Source: Deltaproteobacteria bacterium (lineage in GTDB: Bacteria; Desulfobacterota; Desulfobacteria; Desulfobacterales; B30-G6). Taken from it: 26,870 bases of DNA. The position numbers were made by a program, and so were the translations under genes. Below, piece after piece: positions 9,601 through 16,024 of this stretch. Position 1 is the first letter of the stretch; every line of letters starts with the position of its first letter. The notes under the pieces were generated by a model, which searched no databases, was not told where the DNA came from, and saw nothing but the letters and a program-made list of their open reading frames with translations. Location: contig QMMS01000023.1 of assembly GCA_003647375.1 (NCBI GenBank), positions 1 to 26,870 on the forward strand. Reading direction: 5' to 3'.

Positions 9601-10969
9601 TGCGCACGGTGATCTGTTCAGCCCCGGTTATTTCAAGGTCCAGGTCCGTGGCGGCGGGATGGCGCGTCTGCGCGCAACAGTGGCAGCTCCCGGGGAAGAA
9701 CATGCTGCCGACCACCAATCAATGAAATCATCGACCCCCATGTGTCGTTCCGACCCAGGCGCTATGGATTCGGTGATACCTGTCCAAAAGGTACTGGAAG
9801 CAGCGCTACACCAGTTCATCGTGCGGAGAGGATCATTGCATACGGTTATTGCGGGATATCCCTGGTTTCTTGATTGGGGACGAGACGCCATTATTGTTAC
9901 GCGTGCCTTGATCGAACTGGGTGAAACCAACCTTGCCCGTCGTATCTTAAAACTGTTTGGACGATTCGAGGAGAATGGTACGTTGCCGAATATGCTTCAT
10001 GGCACCCGTACATCCAATCGGGAAACATCAGATGCCCCTTTATGGTTTGTCATTGCCTGCAAGGAATTGGTCGAAAAGGAAAATAACCGGTCATGGCTTC
10101 GGGAAGCCTGTGGCCAACGAACCATCCAGGACATCATAAGTGCCATCGCCAATGCCTATATCAACGGAACTTCCAACGGCATTCAGATGGACGCTGAAAC
10201 CGGTTTGGTCTACAGCCCTTCTCATTATACATGGATGGATACCAATCATCCGGCCGGTACGCCACGGGAAGGATACCCCATTGAAATTCAGGCCTTATGG
10301 TACGGAACGGTAAGATTTTTGAGCACCATTGACGACAATGATGGTCCATGGTCCCATCTGGCGGAGAAGGTCCAGGCGTCCATTGGCGAATATTTCCGGC
10401 TGGAATCCGAGCATTACCTGTCCGACTGCCTGCATGCAGGGAAGGGCACCCCGGTTCGAGAAGCGGTAGCGGATGACGCTTTGCGGCCCAACCAGCTTCT
10501 GGCGATTACCATGGGAGCCGTTGTCCAGCCTGACATGTGCCGAAATCTGTTGGAAGCATGTCAGGAACTGCTGGTTCCCGGTGCCATTCGCAGCCTGGCA
10601 GACCGCCCCGTGCACCGTCCTCTGGAAATTATTCACGAGGGGCAACACCTTAACGATCCGTATCAGCCATACCGGGGTCGGTATGAAGGAGACGAGGACA
10701 CAGCCAGAAAGCCGGCCTATCACAACGGAACCGCCTGGACATGGCTCTTCCCATCTTTCTGTGAGGCCTGGGAGATAACCTTTGGTTCCGAGGCACGACA
10801 AACGGCCAAAGCATGGATGAACAGTGTGACCCGTCTGCTGGAGCAAGGTTGTATCGGTCATGTACCCGAGATTCTGGATGGTGATTTACCGCATAGTCAT
10901 CGCGGGTGCCCGGCCCAGGCATGGGGTGCCAGTGAAGCATTGCGGGTGTGGTTGAAGCTGAACAAATAG
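6671..10969 (+). CDS. Fused bifunctional glycogen debranching enzyme (GH13 alpha-amylase-type domain plus amylo-alpha-1,6-glucosidase C-terminal domain)
   Basis: This 1432-residue protein has the two-domain plan of eukaryotic glycogen debranching enzyme: an N-terminal GH13 barrel, probably a 4-alpha-glucanotransferase, and a C-terminal (alpha/alpha)6 amylo-1,6-glucosidase (GDE C / GH133 type). In the GH13 part (about 120-590) all four conserved regions are visible: DIAINHTGW, GVDGFRCDAG (nucleophile Asp330), FFLEGLGG (acid/base Glu359) and ETHDNPRLA (Asp418). The C-terminal part (about 1030-1432) has AGYPWFLDWGRDAII (Asp1068-Asp1072), SDAPLWF, GTPREGYPIEIQALWY and HNGTAWTWLFP. Residues about 600-1000 are not assigned. 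No signal peptide is seen, so it is cytosolic. The start is uncertain: no strong Shine-Dalgarno sequence is present, and ATGs at 6683 and 6689 are alternatives. It removes branches left by the phosphorylase encoded next. Confidence 0.9.
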   Translation: MSIHMNMALKPEPGSKLLRYRGDTVTFTLTSTRPLKGSALLRTNLGQGSISRQQIIASVENNLPGLGRDWFDISMTEVTPQQFNLRLPLTDIGHFKAKAMYIPEGRQDPIWIPGPNITINVEPADTCCGNVIYNAFVRQFGPNKEGRFFKQNHTDAVQLLDNAGYAAIPPSGTFRDLIRELDFIIGRLGCRFVQLLPIHPTPTTYGRMGRFGSPYAALSFTAVDPSLAEFDSKATPLEQFVELVEAVHARNAKLLMDIAINHTGWAASLHETHPEWLVRSSKGDIEVPGAWGVRWEDLTKLNYQHKELWQYMANVFLTWCNRGVDGFRCDAGYMIPIPAWQYIIAVVREQFPDTIFFLEGLGGKIVVTRELLDAANFNWAYSELFQNYDHRDIAFQLLQAMDVSESEGLMAHYAETHDNPRLASRSHTWAKMRTALCALGSFQGAFGFANGVEWFATEKIDVHESPSLNWNAEENQTDHIHRLSKLLKYHPAFHDQTRISVVDHASEDILIFLRHHQPSGKRLMIIVNLNDSRSGRAAWQRIENFGPPDSWIDLLTGEKVSPQMDGRTIVIDLPPGQVLCITDDPDDWPEIRKDTQELFQVPDRIVRQRLRAKVLEVFQVVNGFGDLGDWDLETSVFKLQADPVEFCREANTHSSESRVVKWVWPRDGRREVMLPPEHFLLVESPEPFYVKVSHQRTILAAEKSMLSPKGFHWALLKPFSTPDEHLELTLRLSVYAANGHHQEKACLMLLSAETPVINLGYPRQRLHEASLRTLVTNDLGAAGFLPIEWGKLNSRYDAVLSANVNADLPVDRWIMFTRLRGWVVYQDYSQSLNGDCLETFALDSSLQGEWTFHVPTGRGTHVVIKLKTVLERDKDAIRLVFERCPAIRGQGRLPDAELIDIILRPDIENRSFHANTKAYKGLEQAWPPAVTPGEDGFTFRPDDRHVLDMRQEKGAFVHEPEWHYMVHQPEDASRGFDAHGDLFSPGYFKVQVRGGGMARLRATVAAPGEEHAADHQSMKSSTPMCRSDPGAMDSVIPVQKVLEAALHQFIVRRGSLHTVIAGYPWFLDWGRDAIIVTRALIELGETNLARRILKLFGRFEENGTLPNMLHGTRTSNRETSDAPLWFVIACKELVEKENNRSWLREACGQRTIQDIISAIANAYINGTSNGIQMDAETGLVYSPSHYTWMDTNHPAGTPREGYPIEIQALWYGTVRFLSTIDDNDGPWSHLAEKVQASIGEYFRLESEHYLSDCLHAGKGTPVREAVADDALRPNQLLAITMGAVVQPDMCRNLLEACQELLVPGAIRSLADRPVHRPLEIIHEGQHLNDPYQPYRGRYEGDEDTARKPAYHNGTAWTWLFPSFCEAWEITFGSEARQTAKAWMNSVTRLLEQGCIGHVPEILDGDLPHSHRGCPAQAWGASEALRVWLKLNK

Positions 10970-11240
10970 GGTTCAAGGGTCTGAGGGTGATACAAGGGTT
11001 CGAGGGTAGCTAACAGCTATCAGCGGACAGCAGCATCCCAGCCTTCGAGCATCCCCGCTTCACAGCAAACAAGGGGTTGAGGAATCAGGGTCCAGGGGGA
11101 TAGTGTTTATTGAGTTTATTCCATCATTAAAACCTGGTCCTCTGGGCCAGGTCAGAGATCATTGGCTCAGCCTGATTAAGTTCACTAAAGAATATAGGAG
11201 TCAGAATACAGAATCTTTACAATGATGATTTTATAAAGAT

Positions 11241-11372
11241 GAACGTCCAACATCGAACATCGAACGTCCAATGTTGAATGAAAACAAAAAACCAATACCG
11301 AATTATTTCTGTTTCTTCATCTTTTTAAATTCAAAATTCGATGTTGGACGTTGGATGTTCGATGTTCATTCG
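11241..11372. repeat. GAACGTCCAACATC-type inverted repeat (large hairpin)
   Basis: The left arm (11241-11280) is made of alternating GAACGTCC, AACATC and GAACATC words. The right arm (11336-11372) carries the complementary GATGTTGGACGTTGGATGTTC words, so the two arms can fold over an A/T-rich centre of about 55 nt. The first 10 bases recur at 15995-16004 just before the branching-enzyme gene. Similar words are, from memory, a common intergenic repeat in environmental bacterial genomes. Confidence 0.75.
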
Positions 11373-11442
11373 TTTTCCAGCATTAAAACATTTTAGCGCT
11401 TTACGACATTCTGACTTCTCTGGTTCATATACTGGTGATAAA

Positions 11443-11483
11443 GCCCCTTAGGGGCAACCCAGTGCCGGGCCCTTTAGACCCGG
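11443..11483. promoter_or_regulatory. Two tandem GC-rich hairpins upstream of the phosphorylase gene
   Basis: GCCCC-TTA-GGGGC (11443-11455) is a perfect 5-bp stem. CCGGG (11465-11469) pairs with CCCGG (11479-11483) across a 9-nt loop. They stand close together in otherwise A/T-rich DNA about 190 bp before the phosphorylase start. They could terminate or attenuate readthrough from the debranching-enzyme gene, or be part of the repeat cluster. There is no long U-run after either. Confidence 0.35.
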
Positions 11484-11669
11484 GTATTTACTGAGCTCTT
11501 TGAGTTGTTCCGGGTCTTTGGAAAATACTGTTTACGGAAAACAACACAATAAACACAATGAACCCAATAAACAGATAATTACATAGCGATTTTATAGTGG
11601 CCTTAAGACGAATTTATAGTATAGTGGGGATAATCTACCAAATTTCCAACTAACATATAAGGACAACCC

Positions 11670-14219
11670 ATGAAACGTCTTCAAATGTATCAGGTCTTTC
11701 CGTCGGTTCCCGAATCATTGAAATTTCTGGAGGATCTGTCCAGAAATATGTGGTGGTGCTGGCATATAGACGCCATCGAATTGTTCAGGCGTATCAATCC
11801 GAAGATATGGCGTCAGTCGGGTAGTAACCCGATCCTTTTTTCCACTTTAATCCCACCGGAACGCCTTGAGGAACTGGCAACAGATGGGGGGTATCTCGCC
11901 CACATGGAGCGCGTAAAAAAGAAATTTGAAGCCGAAACAGTGATGTCTGATCCGGACAATGAATCAATGGATGCCGGGGATGGAACGATTGCCTATTTTT
12001 CCATGGAATTCGGAATTCACGAGAGCCTGCCTTTGTTTGCCGGAGGCCTGGGTGTGCTGGCGGGCGACCACCTGAAGGCCGCATCCGACCTTTCCCTGCC
12101 CCTGGTGGGAATGGGGCTGCTTTTCAACAAGGGCTATTTTCACCAGTTTCTAAATGACGAGGGATGGCAGCAGGAGGAATATCCGGATAACGATATTTTT
12201 TACATGCCCCTCCGGCGCGTCAAGGATCATTCCGGAAATCAAGCATCCATCACCCTGGCAGGTCCCCAGGGGCCGATTCATGCCATTATCTGGAAGGTGC
12301 AGGTCGGTTGTGTGCCACTCTACCTGCTGGATACCAATATACCGGAGAATCCAGCCGAGGTAAGGGCTATTACGGATCGGCTTTATGCGGGTGAGCCAAA
12401 GCAGCGCCTGGAGCAGGAAGTTCTGCTGGGTATTGGTGGTATGCGGGCTTTGGAGGTATTGGGTATTCAACCAAAGATCTGTCACATGAATGAAGGTCAT
12501 TCGGCATTTTGCAGCATCGAACGATTGTGCCAGATTAAAAACCAGTACGACATCGACATGGAAACGGCTCTCGAAATCATACCCAGGACAACTATTTTTA
12601 CGACCCATACGCCGGTTGCCGCCGGGCACGATGAATTTCCAAAGGAGATGGTGGCTCCTTATGTCGAATCCATGCAGGAGTGTCTTGGCATCGATACGGA
12701 CCGGATCATATCATGGGGACAGCCCGGTGGCGGGAACTCAAACGCACCGCTGTCCATGTTCGTGCTGGGGCTCAGGATGTCCCAGCACCATAACGGCGTG
12801 AGCCGGCTGCATGGTCGGGTTGCCCGGCGCATGTGGGCGCATGTCTGGCCCGGATGGCCTGAAGACGAGATTCCCATATCACATGTGACCAACGGCATCC
12901 ACATCTCATCCTGGATATCGATTGAAAACGCAACGCTTTTCGAGCGCTATCTGTCGCCTGATTGGTATTTGCACTCGGGGATCAAGAATCTTTCAAAACG
13001 GATCGATCAGATTTATGACGATGAGCTTTGGCAGGCAAGGCGCATGAGCCGTGCCAGATTGATACGGACGTGTCGGGAACTGATGGTGAGACAGTATGGC
13101 CGCCGAAACGCACCCCAGTCAACCATGCGAGATGCTGAAGGTGTTTTGGACCCGGACATACTCACCATCGGTTTTGCCCGGCGGTTTGCCACATACAAGC
13201 GGGCAACACTGCTCCTGAAAGATCCCGAGAGGCTGAAAAAGATTATCAACGACCCTGATAAGCCCGTACAGATAATTTTTGCTGGAAAAGCGCATCCTAA
13301 AGACGGAGAAGGAAAGGAGATTATTCGGCAGTTGATCGCGTTTGCAAGGGACCCGGAGTTGCGACAACGTATTGTGTTTCTGGAGGATTACGACATCAAC
13401 GTGACCCGAACGCTTGTTCAGGGCGCCGATGTCTGGCTCAACACACCGAGACGACCCATGGAGGCTTGTGGTACTTCCGGAATGAAGGCTGCCATCAACG
13501 GGGTCCTCAATGTCAGCGTTCTGGATGGGTGGTGGTGCGAAGGCTTCCGGGAAGACCGGGGTTGGGCTATCGGCAACGGTGAGGAATACGACGACCATGA
13601 GTACCAGGATATGGTAGACAGTTACGCCCTCTATAATCTGCTGGAAAATGATGTCATACCCTGTTTTTATGACCGAAAAAATGGTGATTCACCCGAAAAA
13701 TGGACCAGTATGATGAAGGCATCCATGAAAATGGCACTGAAGGACTACTGTACGCACAGGATGGTCCTGGAGTATGACCGGAAATTTTACCAGCCGGCGT
13801 TTGAAAGTTATCGGACATTTACGCAAAATGGCACAGAAAAAGCGAAGCAGATGCTGGCACAGAAAAAGCGTCTCGTGGACATGTGGAAAGACATTCAGGT
13901 GAAAGAGCCTGGCAGGGAATATAGCGGTCCTTTCAGAATAGGCGAGTCATTTCAAATATCGGCTGAAATATCCCTGGGTGAGATTCGTCCCGAGGAGGTT
14001 CTGGTGGAGCTCTATTATGGAAAGCTGCGCTCCGTTGATACGCTGTTGCCCGGGATGACCCAATCAATGGAAGTTGAAAAGGAATTGGGCCAGGGAACGT
14101 ATCTTTATTCCTGTTTACTCCCCTGTGCGTCATCTGGACGATTTGGATTTACGGTTCGAGTAAGCCCCAAAGGAGATGATTTTTTACGATTTACACCGGG
14201 GTTGATAACGTGGGCTTAA
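11670..14219 (+). CDS. glgP: Alpha-glucan (glycogen) phosphorylase, GT35, DUF3417-containing type
   Basis: It releases glucose-1-phosphate from non-reducing ends of alpha-1,4-glucan using pyridoxal phosphate. It has 849 residues, the usual size for the bacterial/archaeal phosphorylase type with an N-terminal DUF3417 domain (about 12-120). ATG 11670 has AAGGA at 11659-11663, spacing 6. Visible motifs: YFSMEFGIHESLPLFAGGLG, GVPLYLLDTN-like (CVPLYLLDTN), MNEGHSAFCSIERL, TTHTPVAAGHDEF and EACGTSGMKAAINGVLN, in which Lys606 is the expected PLP lysine. About 110 C-terminal residues form a beta-rich tail that belongs to this phosphorylase type. It is cytosolic. It lies downstream of the debranching enzyme, its functional partner, but about 700 bp of repeats separate them, so it probably has its own promoter. 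Confidence 0.93.
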   Translation: MKRLQMYQVFPSVPESLKFLEDLSRNMWWCWHIDAIELFRRINPKIWRQSGSNPILFSTLIPPERLEELATDGGYLAHMERVKKKFEAETVMSDPDNESMDAGDGTIAYFSMEFGIHESLPLFAGGLGVLAGDHLKAASDLSLPLVGMGLLFNKGYFHQFLNDEGWQQEEYPDNDIFYMPLRRVKDHSGNQASITLAGPQGPIHAIIWKVQVGCVPLYLLDTNIPENPAEVRAITDRLYAGEPKQRLEQEVLLGIGGMRALEVLGIQPKICHMNEGHSAFCSIERLCQIKNQYDIDMETALEIIPRTTIFTTHTPVAAGHDEFPKEMVAPYVESMQECLGIDTDRIISWGQPGGGNSNAPLSMFVLGLRMSQHHNGVSRLHGRVARRMWAHVWPGWPEDEIPISHVTNGIHISSWISIENATLFERYLSPDWYLHSGIKNLSKRIDQIYDDELWQARRMSRARLIRTCRELMVRQYGRRNAPQSTMRDAEGVLDPDILTIGFARRFATYKRATLLLKDPERLKKIINDPDKPVQIIFAGKAHPKDGEGKEIIRQLIAFARDPELRQRIVFLEDYDINVTRTLVQGADVWLNTPRRPMEACGTSGMKAAINGVLNVSVLDGWWCEGFREDRGWAIGNGEEYDDHEYQDMVDSYALYNLLENDVIPCFYDRKNGDSPEKWTSMMKASMKMALKDYCTHRMVLEYDRKFYQPAFESYRTFTQNGTEKAKQMLAQKKRLVDMWKDIQVKEPGREYSGPFRIGESFQISAEISLGEIRPEEVLVELYYGKLRSVDTLLPGMTQSMEVEKELGQGTYLYSCLLPCASSGRFGFTVRVSPKGDDFLRFTPGLITWA

Positions 14220-14437
14220 ACCAGGGGTCCGGGGGCATTGGTTTATTGGGTTCATTGGGTTCATTGTGTTTATTGAGTTGCTTCCAGATTAAAGCTAATA
14301 GCAGTTAAACTACGGCATACAGCTGAAAGCAAAAAGTAACCCAACGAACCCAACAAACTCAATAAACTCAACAAACAAAATAGCCGTGGTATCTCATCTC
14401 TGCCCGATAGGGAGATGATTATTGAAAGAATAACTCG
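14220..14437. repeat. Inverted array of 9-bp units between phosphorylase and synthase genes
   Basis: The forward array at 14241-14283 has GTTTATT, GGGTTCATT twice, GTGTTTATT and GAGTTGCTT. The reverse array at 14336-14378 has GTAACCC, AACGAACCC, AACAAACTC, AATAAACTC and AACAAACAA. A core of about 52 bp (14284-14335) with AGCTGAAAGC lies between them. The arms can pair imperfectly. No U-run follows, and no clear promoter is seen before the synthase gene. Confidence 0.8.
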
Positions 14438-15961
14438 ATGGCAACACCTCAAAAATCACCGCGTGTTCTGATTGTAACACCCGAAGTTACGTATCTGCCG
14501 GACCGCATGGGGAGCCTGTCCCATTACCTCACTGCAAAAGCCGGCGGTTTGGCCGATGTCTCTGCCGCGCTGATCAGTGCGCTGTTCGAGCAGGGGGTCG
14601 ATGTACATGTGGCGTTGCCGGACTATCGCGCCATCTTCTCAGACCGTTTGGCACCCTTCCTCAAGGAAGAGCAGCGTATTATTCGAAAAAGCATGCCGGA
14701 CGATCGCATCCATCTGGCTCAGGACAGGGCGTTTTACTACCTGAACCGTGTCTATTCCGATTATGGCGGTGAGAACACCAAACTTTCATTGGCGTTTCAG
14801 CGGGAAGTCATCAACCATGTTATTCCCCGCGTGGAACCCGATCTGATTCACTGTAATGACTGGATGACCGGCCTGATCCCGTCCATGTCCCGCCAGATGG
14901 GGATACCCTGTCTCTTTACAATCCACAACATTCACACAGTCAAAAGTACCTTGTCCCAAATCGAGGATCGCGGGATCGATGCGGCCTATTTCTGGCATCA
15001 CCTGTACTATGAAAAGTCGCCCTATGACTATGAACAATCGTGGGGAAACAACTCTGTTGATTTCCTGGTCAGTGGTGTGTTTGCAGCGCATTTCGTCAAT
15101 ACTGTCAGCCCGACATTTTTGAAAGAGATTGTGGAGGGGCGGCATGAATTTGTATCGGAAAGCCTGGAACGGGAGCTGGCCAACAAGGTGGCCGCAAATT
15201 GTTCCGTAGGGATTTTGAACGCACCGGACCCGATCTTCAACCCCGAAACCGACCGCCACCTCTTTCACACGTACACCCATAAAGATCATATGAGCGCCAA
15301 ACAGAAAAACAAACAAGTGCTTCAAGTCAATCTTGGGCTGATCGAAGACCCAGAGGCACCGCTCTTTTTCTGGCCGTCCCGCCTGGATCCAAACCAGAAA
15401 GGCTGCCAGTTGCTGGCTGAAATTCTCTATCATGTCATGTCAACCTACTGGGGTGATAACCTGCAGGTCGTATTTGTGGCAAATGGTGAATACCAGCGGG
15501 TGTTTCGTGATATCGTCTCGTTTCACAATCTGCATCAGCGAGTGGCTGTCTGCGATTTCAGCGAAAGCCTTGAGCACCAGGCTTATAGCGCTTCTGATTT
15601 TATCCTGATGCCGTCCCGGTTTGAGCCCTGTGGTCTGCCCCAGATGATCGCCCCTCTCTACGGGTCTCTACCGGTGGTTCACGATACCGGCGGTCTTCAC
15701 GACACGATTTATCATATCGATGTTGAAAACAGCCTCGGCAATGGATTTGTTTTTGAAACGTATGATGCCAATGGTTTGTGGTGGGCCATCAACGAGGCCA
15801 TGCGTTTTTACAGGCGGCCCGTCGATGAAAAAGAAGCTCAGGTTGACCGGATTATGCAGGAAAGCGCCGGGACCTTCACCCATGCGGTCACCGCCCGTCG
15901 CTACATCGAACTGTATGAACGGATGCTGCAGCGGCCGCTAGTAACGGCGTCACCCTATTAG
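14438..15961 (+). CDS. glgA: Glycogen/starch synthase-like glycosyltransferase, GT5
   Basis: It adds glucosyl units from a nucleotide sugar to alpha-1,4-glucan. It has 507 residues (E. coli GlgA is 477) with two Rossmann domains: GT5 N-terminal (about 9-260) and GT1-like C-terminal (about 300-475). The start of the active-site signature is KAGGLADVSAAL rather than the usual KTGGLADV, and a short insertion (PDRMGSLSHYLTA) precedes it. The acceptor/donor motif is intact: MPSRFEPCGLPQMIAPLYGS with Glu396, followed by DTGGLHDTI. HCNDWMTGLIP matches the HxHDW region. No good Shine-Dalgarno sequence is seen before ATG 14438. It lies between phosphorylase and branching enzyme. Donor specificity (ADP- or UDP-glucose) cannot be read from sequence, and no glgC is present here. 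Confidence 0.88.
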   Translation: MATPQKSPRVLIVTPEVTYLPDRMGSLSHYLTAKAGGLADVSAALISALFEQGVDVHVALPDYRAIFSDRLAPFLKEEQRIIRKSMPDDRIHLAQDRAFYYLNRVYSDYGGENTKLSLAFQREVINHVIPRVEPDLIHCNDWMTGLIPSMSRQMGIPCLFTIHNIHTVKSTLSQIEDRGIDAAYFWHHLYYEKSPYDYEQSWGNNSVDFLVSGVFAAHFVNTVSPTFLKEIVEGRHEFVSESLERELANKVAANCSVGILNAPDPIFNPETDRHLFHTYTHKDHMSAKQKNKQVLQVNLGLIEDPEAPLFFWPSRLDPNQKGCQLLAEILYHVMSTYWGDNLQVVFVANGEYQRVFRDIVSFHNLHQRVAVCDFSESLEHQAYSASDFILMPSRFEPCGLPQMIAPLYGSLPVVHDTGGLHDTIYHIDVENSLGNGFVFETYDANGLWWAINEAMRFYRRPVDEKEAQVDRIMQESAGTFTHAVTARRYIELYERMLQRPLVTASPY

Positions 15962-15994
15962 GGTTTTAGTCCGCCTGTAACGATTTCAAAAGAT

Positions 15995-16004
15995 GAACGT
16001 CCAA
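15995..16004 (+). repeat. Half copy of the GAACGTCC repeat before the branching-enzyme gene
   Basis: AAGATGAACGTCCAA (about 15990-16004) matches the left end of the large hairpin at 11238-11250. Only this fragment is present, and it lies about 20 bp before the start codon. It may be a decayed copy. Confidence 0.5.
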
Positions 16005-16024
16005 AGGTTAAAAACAACCTGATC

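Larger units (their letters stand above)
11103..11574. repeat. Split copy of the 9-bp-unit inverted-array element
   Basis: Forward units GTGTTTATT and GAGTTTATT occupy 11103-11120. Reverse units AATAAACAC, AATGAACCC and AATAAACAG occupy 11548-11574. The reverse part is preceded by AATACTGTTTACGGAAAACA (starting at 11524), closely similar to 26030-26049 before the reverse array between znuA and znuC. The two halves are separated by the other repeat family, as if the element had been invaded or had grown. Confidence 0.6.
10970..11669. other. 700-bp repeat-rich intergenic region upstream of alpha-glucan phosphorylase gene
   Basis: No convincing gene is seen. From left to right: a G-rich leader (10970-11005) nearly identical to one after znuA (25918-25952); two forward 9-bp units (11103-11120); a hairpin ACCTGG/CCAGGT at about 11133-11152; the GAACGTCC-type hairpin (11241-11372); two compact GC-rich hairpins (11443-11483); and reverse 9-bp units (11543-11574). 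A/T-rich DNA with TATAGT and GATAAT motifs (about 11595-11633) follows and is a plausible promoter zone for the phosphorylase gene, but I cannot fix a -35/-10 pair. Confidence 0.6.

Noticed and set aside
14786..15433. 215-aa open frame antisense to the glycogen synthase gene
   Set aside because: It lies wholly opposite a firm GT5 gene, its translation shows no family motif, and it reflects codon bias of the sense strand.
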